Shown here in pieces: positions 10,871 through 20,054 of a stretch of 64,000 nucleotides of DNA; the first letter of the stretch is position 1; the number at the start of each line of letters is the position of its first letter. The position numbers and the translations under genes were made by a program. The stretch covers positions 744,001 through 808,000 of the forward strand of contig NZ_FQWL01000002.1 of assembly GCF_900129665.1 (NCBI RefSeq), read 5' to 3'. Below the pieces are notes generated by a model. That model was given only the letters and a program-made list of their open reading frames with translations. It searched no databases and was not told the origin of the DNA. The stretch is from Flagellimonas flava. Lineage in GTDB: Bacteria; Bacteroidota; Bacteroidia; Flavobacteriales; Flavobacteriaceae.

Positions 10871-12931
10871 TTAACTATTGGAGTTTGGTTTTACCCGCAT
10901 GATCCACATTTCGTCATCATACGAGGCATTTAGTTTGGAATAGTACGAGGTGAGCGCATTGTTCCAGGTCTCATGTTTTTTCAGGTACACGTACCTGTAG
11001 TTGTTTTCTGGATTTATGAAATAGCTCGCGTTAAGCCCTTTGGCATTTAGTTGCTTAACAAACCTTCTTGCATTTGACGGTCTTTCAAATACGTTTGCAA
11101 TTATGTAAAAGCCAGAACCCAATCCTGAGATTCTCCTAGTTGAGAATTTGATTGGAGCAGTTCGGCCTGTTTTGTTAGAAACATTTTTTTGAAGCGTGTT
11201 ATCCCCATATTTTGAGGCATTTTGGCGTCTTGCGGCCGCATAATCGTTGTAGGCCCCAACACTATTTACATTCATTACCCATGCATCCCCCTGATAGTTT
11301 CCATTCATTTGGGTATGATAGGCTTCCAGAGCTTCAGTTTTTGTACTGTAGCCTTTTAGGTATACATAGTTGAGCCCGTTTTTTGGGTTTTCAAAATATC
11401 CAGCTTCAATTCCTTCGGCCTGAAGTTTTTGTACAAAAGCATCTACGTTGTCTGGATTCTTGAAAACATTGGCAATCAAATAATGTCCGCTTTCCACATT
11501 AGGGATGTTGAAGGACCTAAAACGACCAATTCTACGAGCTGGAGTTCTAGTTGTTTTATCTCTTCGAACTGTTGGGGTATTGGCAAGCTTGGTGTTTTTT
11601 GATTTATCCAGTCGGATTACTTTTTTGGCAGCTGTTGTATTGGTTAGCCCATGATTGGCCAATGGTTGTTTTGTATCACGGCGAACAGCAAGGTCTACAC
11701 TGTCCATATTGGCAAAGTAGATTTCTTTCGCCTTGTCCTCTACCTCTGGCATTTCTCCACGGGTTTCCCTTCGGACCATTTTCATAACGGTTTCAAAGCG
11801 TTTTTCGAGGTCGCTGTTTCTGGTTCTTTCCATGGAGTCTTGTCGCATCAATAGCTCATCCAAGATGGCATCGTTCTCCGCTAGCTTGTTCTGTAAACGA
11901 GCTATTTCCAAATCCTTTTCAGTAAGGCTTAAGGAATCCTGAGGAACGTTTTCGGCCTGAACCAGGTCCTCATTTTCTTTCTCTAGCATTACCCGATCTT
12001 CCGTTAGGTTCGGAGTAAAAGAATAGGCCAGGGAGATTTCATGACTCACCCCAAAATTTTCGAAGTTGTCAGACAATCCTTTTTCTACCGTATATCCAAG
12101 GGATAGGTTTTTGTTCAAGTTAAAACCGAGTCCTGCAGATGCCCCATAAAAGTCGTCGTATCCGGCCTGGATCCAGCCTAATTTTGGAAGATCAAGGATA
12201 AGATTACCACCTAATGAAATGTCTTCCTCCCCGGTTTTTCGCACCCTTGCCAAAGGCATCAAACGCGCTTGTTCCAAGATGCCCGCAGCATTTTTAAACT
12301 GATGGGTATATTGTAAATGTCCGGAATAGGTTTTTTCATTAAACTCAGTGACGGATTCACTGTTCTTAAGGTTATAATCGAATAGATTTTCGGCATAACC
12401 TCCAAAATCAAAATTCCCATAGGAAATGTTGAAACCTGGTTGAAATAGAACCAGGGAACTACTTTCCAATGAATTTAAGAAAGGATCATCGTCCAGGGCA
12501 TTTGCCCTATTTTGATTAAAGGCACTTTGATAATAGGAAACATTGGCGCCAAATGTGAAGTTGCTCTTTTGACTCAATTTAATGCCATAGGCATAGTTGG
12601 CCTGAACGCCGAAGTTGTTAAAAAGCCCTTCACGATTGGTAAATAAACTTAGACCAACACCACTTCTATCGCTTACCCTACCGCTGTAACTTAGAAAATA
12701 AACCTGATTGTTGTCATTAAAGGATACCGATTGGTTTCTGTGAAACAAATTGATATAGGACTTGTCTTCCCTAACCGTGGAAAAGGTTGGGTTGATAAGA
12801 AACCTGTTAAATTTCACCAAGTTTTGTGTAGGTACATTGTACTCCACAAAAGGAGTCTCTTCCTGGGCGCGTAATCCAGAAAGAGAAACAAAAATCAGGG
12901 TTAGTAATAGTAGAGGTTTGGTGGTGCGCAT
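10871..12931 (-). CDS. PorP/SprF-family type IX secretion outer-membrane protein with coiled coil and two SPOR-like repeats
   Basis: This 686-residue protein begins with a signal peptide (cleavage near LRAQ, residue 22). Residues about 30-310 are a PorP/SprF-type beta-barrel: alternating aromatic strands, NPTFSTVRED near the start and a GVGLSLF strand. Residues about 325-375 are heptad-rich (ARLQNKLAENDAILDELL), suggesting a coiled coil. Two C-terminal repeats follow, at about 481-555 and 606-678, both of the form SG-Y-IANVF...F-KL-A-G--A-YF-NP-N---YVYLK, which resembles the SPOR fold. SprF proteins are needed to export or anchor a partner adhesin, here surely the giant protein encoded one base downstream. 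The upstream type B protein gene ends 5 bases before this start. The SPOR-like tail is unusual compared with a plain SprF of about 330 residues and may bind peptidoglycan; that function is inferred. Confidence 0.88.
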   Translation of the reverse strand: MRTTKPLLLLTLIFVSLSGLRAQEETPFVEYNVPTQNLVKFNRFLINPTFSTVREDKSYINLFHRNQSVSFNDNNQVYFLSYSGRVSDRSGVGLSLFTNREGLFNNFGVQANYAYGIKLSQKSNFTFGANVSYYQSAFNQNRANALDDDPFLNSLESSSLVLFQPGFNISYGNFDFGGYAENLFDYNLKNSESVTEFNEKTYSGHLQYTHQFKNAAGILEQARLMPLARVRKTGEEDISLGGNLILDLPKLGWIQAGYDDFYGASAGLGFNLNKNLSLGYTVEKGLSDNFENFGVSHEISLAYSFTPNLTEDRVMLEKENEDLVQAENVPQDSLSLTEKDLEIARLQNKLAENDAILDELLMRQDSMERTRNSDLEKRFETVMKMVRRETRGEMPEVEDKAKEIYFANMDSVDLAVRRDTKQPLANHGLTNTTAAKKVIRLDKSKNTKLANTPTVRRDKTTRTPARRIGRFRSFNIPNVESGHYLIANVFKNPDNVDAFVQKLQAEGIEAGYFENPKNGLNYVYLKGYSTKTEALEAYHTQMNGNYQGDAWVMNVNSVGAYNDYAAARRQNASKYGDNTLQKNVSNKTGRTAPIKFSTRRISGLGSGFYIIANVFERPSNARRFVKQLNAKGLNASYFINPENNYRYVYLKKHETWNNALTSYYSKLNASYDDEMWIMRVKPNSNS

Positions 12932-12936
12932 TAGGT

Positions 12937-15198
12937 TTATCTGATGACAGTTATGGTTCCTTGTTTAAGACTTTCTCCACCGCGGGTTACCCGGTAATAG
13001 AAAATCATGTTTAGTTTGTTGAATTGTGTTGTGGATTGTGGCCAGTTGTTTTCATAGTTGGTTTGACTGAACACTTGTTTACCGCGCTCGTTAAAAATGG
13101 TTACGAGCACGTCGTCTTTTCTGGAATAGGTATTGGGTAATATCCATAGATCGTTGATACCATCACCATTTGCGGTGATTACGTTTGGAATTGCGAACAG
13201 GTCTCTATACTCCACTGTAATTACCCTGCTTACCGAACAATTACCGAAATTGGCTACCAATAGGTACTCACCTTCTTGCTGGAAACCAAAGGAATCTTGA
13301 CTTCCCAGAAGGTTGTTGGCAGCATCAAACCATTCATAGGACTCGGCGCCACTGGCAGTAACGGTTTCCGTTTCCCCCTCAACAATGATTAGATTATCAC
13401 CCTTGTCTATACTTAATAAGGACTCATCAAAGGCCCGAACGGTCAACTCATTGGAAACAATCGGACAATCATGGGTCAAGATTCGCAATTGATACACGCC
13501 TACTTCCACGGCAGTTATACTTTCAGTAGAGGAATCGATAACAGTACCATCCCTTAGCCATTCAAAGGTTTCTCCTGTAAGACTTTCAGAACTATCAAAA
13601 CGAATAGGGTCCGCACCGTCACATAAAACAGTACCATTTGAGCTGATTGCCAATGATATGTTTGTGGATAAAGTGACATCTAGGCTGTTAGAAGTGGCAT
13701 TATAGCTATCAAGAGTTCCTTCAAGACTATAACCCCCATTGTCTTCATAATTGGAAATTGTAATTGTTCTTGAGGTTTCGCCGCTTACATCTGCACTTTC
13801 ATGCCTCCATTGATAGGTGAATGATGACAACAAATCCGCGGTAACATCAGTTTTTGAACCTGAATTACTAACCGCATAAATTTTACTTAGATTTAGTGTA
13901 GCATCCGAACTTTGACAAGAGGTGTATGCGCCTACATAATCAACTTCAAACTCAAAGGAATCCGGAGATTCTATGGTTGTTGTTTCTGAATCTTTTGGAG
14001 AAGCAGAACAACCTCCACCGGTCTCGGTTACCCTTACAAAATAACTTCCTATCTGATCGGTATTAAATGTACTGTTGGTGGCACCAGATATTGGAGAGGC
14101 GTCTTTATACCACTGGTATGTCGGTGAAGAGGCCGTTGTAGTAACACCAAGCGTTGTAGTCTGCGAAGGCAGTAAAACAATTGCAGCATCATTTTGTCTT
14201 GTAACCTCAAAGTCTCCCAAGTCCCTTATGGCAACGGACGCAGAGCGCTCTAAACAGGCCGCTGCACCTGTTATCTCTACTTCATACGATCCGTCAAAAC
14301 CACTAATGGATGTGTTGATATTATAGGTGCTACCTTCTAAAGTTGGTCCGGACACAACAGCACCATCCTTGTACCATGTATAGGTAAGCCCCATTCCGGT
14401 AATACTGGCGTCAAGTGCATAGGCATCTCCTGCACACAGACCTACATCGTTAGATCCATTTATTGCAATACCGAGACTTGAACCGGTGCTTATTTGTATA
14501 GTGTTGGAAAGGGTGTTTGCAGAACCCGAGCAGACTGATCCGTAATCCAGTTCAACGTAGTACATCCCGGGGCTTGAAACAGTTAAACTCGCACCTTTTT
14601 CTGGGAGCAAAGTTCCACTTCGGTACCAATTGTAAATATAGGTGTCCCGATTTGGTATGTTATGTGGGATAAGAGTTATATCTCCACCTCCGCAAACTTG
14701 TATACTGCCTCCCGGAGGAATGTCGCCACTTCCATCCTGACTGATAAGTAAAGGATCTCCATAATCAACAAAGTGCATAGGATATGGATCCGAAGCCGGA
14801 CTGGTCTTGGCCGGACTGGTACTTCTTACCCTCATTCTATAAGTTTCACCGCGCACATCATTGGGGACCGCAAACTCAAATTCGAAGTCGAAGACCGTGT
14901 TTTTGTCACTTACCCTGGCAAGCTCCCTTGGTGACCCAAAGTTTCCATTGGCATCGGAAAGCTCTAAAACGAACTCGTTGCTAGAATCCACTAATGGCGG
15001 ATTCCAGGTAAAGTTGACAAAGTATTCGTTAAAGCTATCAGAAGCACATGCCGCGGTCCAAGCTGAATTACCCGCCAAGTTGGGGTTGTCGGCCGCTACA
15101 GGTTTGTTAAGTACTTGTGCCCCCAAGTTGTTGGCAGCAAGCAGCATTATTGCGAATACCATCACAAAAATGCCATTATATGAACTAGTTTTCTTCAT
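12937..15198 (-). CDS. Secreted Ig-like protein with type IX type B (gliding motility-associated) C-terminal sorting domain
   Basis: This 753-residue protein has a signal peptide (MKKTSSYNGIFVMVFAIML, cleavage near residue 27, NLGAQ). An N-terminal fibronectin-like domain is followed by several Ig/PKD-like segments with paired cysteines and the motif YxWYxDG (for example TYTWYKDGAVVSG and TYQWYKDASPISG). The final 90 residues, beginning FAIPNVITANGDGINDLW, are the classic CHU_C/type B sorting domain used by T9SS substrates for surface delivery without the type A tail. It is the first gene of the adhesin operon, 5 bases before the PorP/SprF gene. By position it resembles SprC/SprD-type accessory proteins encoded with SprB, but sequence equivalence is not claimed. 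Confidence 0.9.
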   Translation of the reverse strand: MKKTSSYNGIFVMVFAIMLLAANNLGAQVLNKPVAADNPNLAGNSAWTAACASDSFNEYFVNFTWNPPLVDSSNEFVLELSDANGNFGSPRELARVSDKNTVFDFEFEFAVPNDVRGETYRMRVRSTSPAKTSPASDPYPMHFVDYGDPLLISQDGSGDIPPGGSIQVCGGGDITLIPHNIPNRDTYIYNWYRSGTLLPEKGASLTVSSPGMYYVELDYGSVCSGSANTLSNTIQISTGSSLGIAINGSNDVGLCAGDAYALDASITGMGLTYTWYKDGAVVSGPTLEGSTYNINTSISGFDGSYEVEITGAAACLERSASVAIRDLGDFEVTRQNDAAIVLLPSQTTTLGVTTTASSPTYQWYKDASPISGATNSTFNTDQIGSYFVRVTETGGGCSASPKDSETTTIESPDSFEFEVDYVGAYTSCQSSDATLNLSKIYAVSNSGSKTDVTADLLSSFTYQWRHESADVSGETSRTITISNYEDNGGYSLEGTLDSYNATSNSLDVTLSTNISLAISSNGTVLCDGADPIRFDSSESLTGETFEWLRDGTVIDSSTESITAVEVGVYQLRILTHDCPIVSNELTVRAFDESLLSIDKGDNLIIVEGETETVTASGAESYEWFDAANNLLGSQDSFGFQQEGEYLLVANFGNCSVSRVITVEYRDLFAIPNVITANGDGINDLWILPNTYSRKDDVLVTIFNERGKQVFSQTNYENNWPQSTTQFNKLNMIFYYRVTRGGESLKQGTITVIR

Positions 15199-15432
15199 CA
15201 GCGTTAGTTTTAAGAGGTTATGGCAATAATGCCCAAGTTGTGCCCCTTAATCTTGTTCAGTTCTGCAGGGCGCTTAAAACGCCCACTATTTCATATAATG
15301 TTCTAATAACAAATATGATTTTATTTTCGTGCAATGGAAAGATATTGTTGTAGGGTATACCAAAAGTGTTGTGAAATGGCTTTCTTTGTATACACCTTAA
15401 GGCTTTGAATAGCTATAAACCCTGTATTTTAC

Positions 15433-15440
15433 TACATTTG
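15433..15440 (+). promoter_or_regulatory. -7 element TACATTTG upstream of glnS
   Basis: Exact match to the Bacteroidota -7 consensus TANNTTTG, 17 bases before the glnS ATG. The nearest TTG that could serve as a -33 box lies 25 bases upstream, slightly farther than usual, so only the -7 element is called. Confidence 0.5.
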
Positions 15441-15457
15441 CGCTTCAAATTTTCGAA

Positions 15458-17143
15458 ATGGGAGAAGAAGAGAAATCTCTAAATTTTATAGAGCATATAG
15501 TCGAGGATGATTTAAAGGATGGTTATGCCAAGGATGACCTTCGCTTTCGCTTTCCACCAGAGCCAAATGGGTATCTCCATATAGGCCATGCGAGCTCTAT
15601 TTGCCTAAATTTTGGCCTGGGACTTCGCTATGATGCGCCGGTGAACCTTCGGTTTGATGATACGAACCCGGCCAAAGAGGAAAGTGAATACGTGGAAGCC
15701 ATAAAGAAGGATGTGAAATGGCTTGGATATTCATGGGATACCGAGTGCTACGCATCTGACTACTTTGGACAGTTGTATGAATGGGCGGTTGCCTTGATTA
15801 AGAAGGGTAAAGCCTATGTTGATAGCCAGACATCCGAGGAAATAGCCAAACAGAAGGGAACACCTACCGAACCGGGAACGGAAAGCCCATTCAGGAATCG
15901 TTCGGTTGAGGAAAACCTTCAATTGTTCGAAGGGATGAAGAATGGGAATTTCAAGGAAGGAGAGCACGTAGTCAGGGCCAAAATTGATATGGCCTCATCC
16001 AATATGTTGATGCGGGACCCCATTATGTACAGAATCTTGCACAAGGCCCATCACCGAACAAATACCGATTGGTGCATTTACCCTATGTATGACTGGACAC
16101 ATGGCGAAAGTGATTATATAGAACAAGTCTCTCATTCCCTGTGTACATTGGAGTTTTTGCCACACAGGGAGCTTTATGATTGGTTTTTAGACCAATTGGT
16201 AGATTCTAAAATGTTAAGACCGAAGCAGCGTGAATTCGCTCGTAGAAATTTAAGTCATACGGTAGTGAGTAAGCGAAAACTGCTTCAATTAGTGGAGAGC
16301 GGTGTGGTAAGTGGATGGGACGATCCAAGAATGCCCACCATTTCCGGACTACGAAGAAGAGGGTATACACCTGAGTCCATAAGGAACTTTGCCGATACCA
16401 TTGGCATTGCCAAAAGGGAAAATGTGGTAGACGTCTCACTCCTTGAATTTCATGTAAGGGAACATCTGAACAAGATAGCACCGAGAGTGATGGCGGTGCT
16501 CAATCCGCTTAAAGTTGTTATTACTAATTATGTGGAAGGTTCTGAAGAGCAGTTGGATGCGGAGAACAATCCTGAAGATGCCGCGGCTGGAAGTCGACAA
16601 GTGCCGTTTTCAAGGGAAATCTATATCGAAAAAGAGGATTTTAGGGAAGAGGCCAATCGAAAGTTTTTTAGGTTAAAGTTGGGCGGTGAAGTTCGGCTTA
16701 AAAACGGATACATCATAAAGGCTGAAAGCTGTACCAAAGATGAGGATGGTAATGTTGTAGAGGTGCAATGCACATTTGATCCAAAAAGTAAAAGTGGAAG
16801 TGGAACGGAAGAAAGCCTGCGGAAGGTGAAAGGAACACTGCATTGGGTATCCATCCCACATGCAATAGAAGCTGAAATAAGATTATACGACAGGCTGTTC
16901 AGCGATCCAACACCAGATGCCCATAAGGATCGTGACTTCATGGACTTTGTAAATGCTGACTCCCTAAAAAGGATAACGGGATATTTGGAACCTAGTTTAA
17001 AGAGTGCCCAGATAGGGGAACGATATCAGTTTCAACGATTGGGTTATTTTAATGTTGATGAAGATTCTACCCACGAAAAGTTAGTTTTCAATCGGACGGT
17101 TACATTGAGGGATACATGGGCCAAATTGGAGCAAAAACCTTAA
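15458..17143 (+). CDS. glnS: Glutamine--tRNA ligase
   Basis: Cytoplasmic class I aminoacyl-tRNA synthetase that charges tRNA-Gln with glutamine using ATP. The 561-residue length fits bacterial GlnRS. The first signature appears as YLHIGHASS with HIGH at residues 41-44, and the second (KMSKS equivalent) as VVSKRKLL near residue 270. The motif RFDDTNP, which separates GlnRS/GluRS from other class I enzymes, is at about 65-71. The C-terminal beta-barrel anticodon-binding region follows from about residue 340. The ATG start sits 17 bases after a TACATTTG element. It stands alone, divergent from the adhesin operon and convergent with the SPFH gene across a strong terminator. GlnRS rather than GluRS is supported by the length and by a separate gltX nearby. 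Confidence 0.97.
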   Translation: MGEEEKSLNFIEHIVEDDLKDGYAKDDLRFRFPPEPNGYLHIGHASSICLNFGLGLRYDAPVNLRFDDTNPAKEESEYVEAIKKDVKWLGYSWDTECYASDYFGQLYEWAVALIKKGKAYVDSQTSEEIAKQKGTPTEPGTESPFRNRSVEENLQLFEGMKNGNFKEGEHVVRAKIDMASSNMLMRDPIMYRILHKAHHRTNTDWCIYPMYDWTHGESDYIEQVSHSLCTLEFLPHRELYDWFLDQLVDSKMLRPKQREFARRNLSHTVVSKRKLLQLVESGVVSGWDDPRMPTISGLRRRGYTPESIRNFADTIGIAKRENVVDVSLLEFHVREHLNKIAPRVMAVLNPLKVVITNYVEGSEEQLDAENNPEDAAAGSRQVPFSREIYIEKEDFREEANRKFFRLKLGGEVRLKNGYIIKAESCTKDEDGNVVEVQCTFDPKSKSGSGTEESLRKVKGTLHWVSIPHAIEAEIRLYDRLFSDPTPDAHKDRDFMDFVNADSLKRITGYLEPSLKSAQIGERYQFQRLGYFNVDEDSTHEKLVFNRTVTLRDTWAKLEQKP

Positions 17144-17311
17144 AATAGACGAAACTTATTAAGAGCCTTGGCAAAAATAAGATTTACTTATTATCAGGGC
17201 GTCATATGGGGCTCTTTACCAAGGTTTTTTCATTTTTAAAGGTGAATGTATGGGTAAATGGTTGATCAGCTAACTGTGCAGCTCCATTTAAATTTTGGAC
17301 ATGTTCGCATA

Positions 17312-17347
17312 AAAAATCCCGATACCATCTTCAGCATCGGGATTTTT
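17312..17347. terminator. Bidirectional intrinsic terminator between glnS and the SPFH gene
   Basis: A perfect 12-bp inverted repeat, AAAAATCCCGAT / ATCGGGATTTTT, encloses a 12-base loop. The A-tract on the left and T-tract on the right let it act on both strands, which suits the convergent genes it separates. Confidence 0.85.
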
Positions 17348-17380
17348 ATTTTTTTAACAGCCCCGTAAAGGAATGTTGGC

Positions 17381-18304
17381 CTACTCTTTTTTAGGATTGC
17401 TCTTTTTCATTTGTTCTCCAATCATATTGCTTGCAGTGAAAGAAGCAACCATATTATTGAGCATATCACTACCGGCTTGGGGCGAGTTGGGAAGCAAAAT
17501 CAAATTGGTATTGGTTTCCTCACCAATGGACTGCAAGGTATCGTAATGTTGTGTGACCACAATTAACGCTGAGGCCTCCTGCGAGTTGATACCTACCTTG
17601 TTAAGCACTTCAACAGATTCTTCTAACCCTCTTGCAATTTCACGACGCTGATCGGCAATACCTTGACCCTGTAATCTTTTGCTTTCGGCTTCGGCCTTTG
17701 CCTTTTCAACAATAAGAATACGGGCGGCATCTCCTTCAAATTGAGCAGCGATTTTTTCGCGCTCTGAAGCATTGATTCGGTTCATGGCCTCTTTTACTTG
17801 GGCATCTGGATCAATATCCGTAACGAGCGTTTTAATAATATCATAGCCATATTCCAACATGGCATCTTGTAATTCCGATTTAACAGCGATGGCGATGTCA
17901 TCTTTTTTCACGAAGACATCATCCAATTTCATTTTAGGGACTTCTGCTCTAACCACATCAAAAACATAAGAGGTTATTTGATCATGTGGATATTCCAACT
18001 TATAGAACGCCTCGTAAACTTTGTTCCGGATAACCACATATTGAACGGAAACCTTTAGTTTGACAAACACGTCATCCAAAGTTTTGGTCTCTACGATGAC
18101 ATCCAACTGTTGGATTTTCAAACTTAATCGACCCGCTATGCGATCAACGAGCGGAATCTTCATTTGTAAACCGGAGTTTCGAATGCTCTGAAAACGACCA
18201 AAGCGCTCAACTACAACCGCGGTCTGTTGCTTCACAATAAAAAAGGACGAGATCAAAATGATCAGTCCGAAAAAAATAACAGGTATTAATAGGAAATTGC
18301 CCAT
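17381..18304 (-). CDS. SPFH/Band 7 (stomatin/paraslipin-like) membrane protein
   Basis: A 307-residue protein with one N-terminal membrane segment (about residues 5-23), then a Band 7/SPFH domain beginning VVVERFGRFQSIRNSGLQ, with the conserved IPLVDR and the LDDVFVKLKVSVQY strand. A charged alpha-helical stretch rich in E/A/K follows (about 170-215), then a short tail. The pattern matches the QmcA/paraslipin branch, which forms oligomeric membrane scaffolds and in some bacteria modulates FtsH. No NfeD partner gene is adjacent. The upstream gltX stop is 80 bases away on the same strand, so read-through co-transcription is possible. Confidence 0.9.
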   Translation of the reverse strand: MGNFLLIPVIFFGLIILISSFFIVKQQTAVVVERFGRFQSIRNSGLQMKIPLVDRIAGRLSLKIQQLDVIVETKTLDDVFVKLKVSVQYVVIRNKVYEAFYKLEYPHDQITSYVFDVVRAEVPKMKLDDVFVKKDDIAIAVKSELQDAMLEYGYDIIKTLVTDIDPDAQVKEAMNRINASEREKIAAQFEGDAARILIVEKAKAEAESKRLQGQGIADQRREIARGLEESVEVLNKVGINSQEASALIVVTQHYDTLQSIGEETNTNLILLPNSPQAGSDMLNNMVASFTASNMIGEQMKKSNPKKE

Positions 18305-18384
18305 AGCGATAGATTTTGATTAGAAAAGAAAAATACGAAAGTCTTCGCTATATAGGTAGCTGTGGCCTTGGATTTGTTACATAA

Positions 18385-19902
18385 TTACTGGTCGGACAAC
18401 TTCGCTATGGCGTTTTTTATCCGGTTAACTGATTCCTGTTGTCCCAACAATTCTATGATATCAAAGACATGAGGTCCTTTCATGTCCCCAACTAGGGATA
18501 AGCGCAAGGGACCCATAACTTTCCCAAATGATAAATCATTGGCGCCGATCCAATCTTTAATATTTTTCTCCAATTCGGGAGACTTGAATTCTAATGTGGC
18601 TTCAAGTACTTTAATAACGTTGAGCATCAAGGACTCCGTTGTTTCTTTCCATTGCTTGCGAGACGCTTTTTCATTGAATTCTAGGGGAGCTTCAAAAAAG
18701 TAATAGCCCAAACTCCAGAAATCCGAAACAAAATTAGCACGTTCCTTAATCAAGGAAACCACTTTTTCAACATAAGAGCTTTCCAATCTCGCTGGATCAA
18801 TTGACGATTTGGAAATAAGTTCCCTTTGAAATAGGGTCGCTAGTTCATTATCGGTTTTACCTTGAAGATAGTGATGGTTGTACCACTTTGTTTTGTCTGG
18901 ATCAAATCGTGCTCCAGATTTGTTCACACGATCCAGGCTAAAACTCGCTACCAGTTCTGAAAGGGTAAAGAGCTCTTGTTCGGTACCAGGGTTCCACCCC
19001 AAAAGCGCTAAAAAGTTCACAACGGCCTCTGGAAAGTACCCGGATTCACGGTAACCTTTGGACTCGTTCCATGAAAGCGGAAAAACAGGGAATCCCCCTT
19101 TTTCCCCATCCCGCTTGCTAAGCTTTCCCTTCCCAACAGGTTTCATAATAAGGGGCAGGTGTGCAAATTCCGGAGCGTTCCAGCCGAATGCATCATAGAG
19201 CATTTGGTGCAAGGCCAAGGAAGGCAGCCACTCTTCTCCTCGGATAACATGGGAGATTTCCATGAGATGATCATCCACAATATTGGCAAGATGGTACGTG
19301 GGCATGCCATCACTTTTAAAAAGGATTTTGTCGTCCAGAGTGTTGGTGTCAATTTGAATTTCACCTCGAATGGTGTCCTTAAGTTTTAGGGTCTGATTTT
19401 CAGGTGTCTTAAAGCGGATTACGAAAGGCTCTCCATCAGCTAGTTTTTGTTGAACCTCACCGGGTGTTAAGGAAAGCGAATTGGTCAACTTTAATCGATT
19501 GTGCCAGTTATAGATAAAGGTTTTCCCTTTGGACTCATGGTCCTTTCTGTGGAAATCCAGTTTTTTAGGGGTGTCAAATGCGTAGTAAGCATTGCCATTT
19601 GAAATGAGTTGAAGTGCAAAGTCTTTATATAACTTTTTGCGTTCGCTTTGCCTATAGGGGCCATAACCACCATCCTTGTTAGGACCTTCATCATAAGGAA
19701 TACCACACCAATTCAAAGCCTCAGTGATGTATTGTTCAGCACCTTCTACATATCGGTTCTGATCGGTATCTTCAATCCGTAGCACAAAATCCCCTCCATG
19801 TTTTTTGGCGAAGAGATAGTTGAAAAGTGCAGTTCTTACTCCACCAATATGTAGTGGACCTGTTGGACTTGGTGCGAATCTAACCCTGACTTTGGCGCTC
19901 AT
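18385..19902 (-). CDS. gltX: Glutamate--tRNA ligase
   Basis: Class I synthetase of 505 residues that attaches glutamate to tRNA-Glu, feeding translation and, where present, tetrapyrrole synthesis. The N-terminus VRVRFAPSPTGPLHIGG carries the HIGH-type motif at residues 18-21, and KLSKRDGEKGG near residue 262 is the KMSKS equivalent. The frame continues 32 codons upstream, but I chose the ATG giving MSAKVRVRF. The family starts there, the upstream residues have no homologous character, and a TATCTTTG -7 element lies just upstream of this ATG and inside the longer frame. It diverges from the DUF4175 operon. Confidence 0.95.
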   Translation of the reverse strand: MSAKVRVRFAPSPTGPLHIGGVRTALFNYLFAKKHGGDFVLRIEDTDQNRYVEGAEQYITEALNWCGIPYDEGPNKDGGYGPYRQSERKKLYKDFALQLISNGNAYYAFDTPKKLDFHRKDHESKGKTFIYNWHNRLKLTNSLSLTPGEVQQKLADGEPFVIRFKTPENQTLKLKDTIRGEIQIDTNTLDDKILFKSDGMPTYHLANIVDDHLMEISHVIRGEEWLPSLALHQMLYDAFGWNAPEFAHLPLIMKPVGKGKLSKRDGEKGGFPVFPLSWNESKGYRESGYFPEAVVNFLALLGWNPGTEQELFTLSELVASFSLDRVNKSGARFDPDKTKWYNHHYLQGKTDNELATLFQRELISKSSIDPARLESSYVEKVVSLIKERANFVSDFWSLGYYFFEAPLEFNEKASRKQWKETTESLMLNVIKVLEATLEFKSPELEKNIKDWIGANDLSFGKVMGPLRLSLVGDMKGPHVFDIIELLGQQESVNRIKNAIAKLSDQ

Positions 19903-19922
19903 TGTATTTCCATTTTGTGGTG

Positions 19923-19930
19923 CAAAGATA
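19923..19930 (-). promoter_or_regulatory. -7 element TATCTTTG for gltX
   Basis: On the minus strand this reads TATCTTTG, matching TANNTTTG, 20 bases before the chosen gltX ATG. It helps decide the start, because the longer in-frame start lies upstream of this promoter. No clear -33 TTG was found at the expected spacing. Confidence 0.5.
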
Positions 19931-20054
19931 ATGGGCTTGACAGGAAGACGAAACCCTTTGTTCTTACTTATTGCCCAGTAATGTGTCGGTTTTAACAAAA
20001 TGTTTTCACGGGAATTCTTTTGTATCGGGTATCTTGGTTGTAAATAGTTAAGCG

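Noticed and set aside
17161..17226. Extra hairpin after glnS (CCTTGG / CCAAGG followed by T6, also AAGAGCC / GGCTCTT)
   Set aside because: Loops exceed 40 bases and the two stems compete; the perfect terminator at 17312-17347 is a better explanation.
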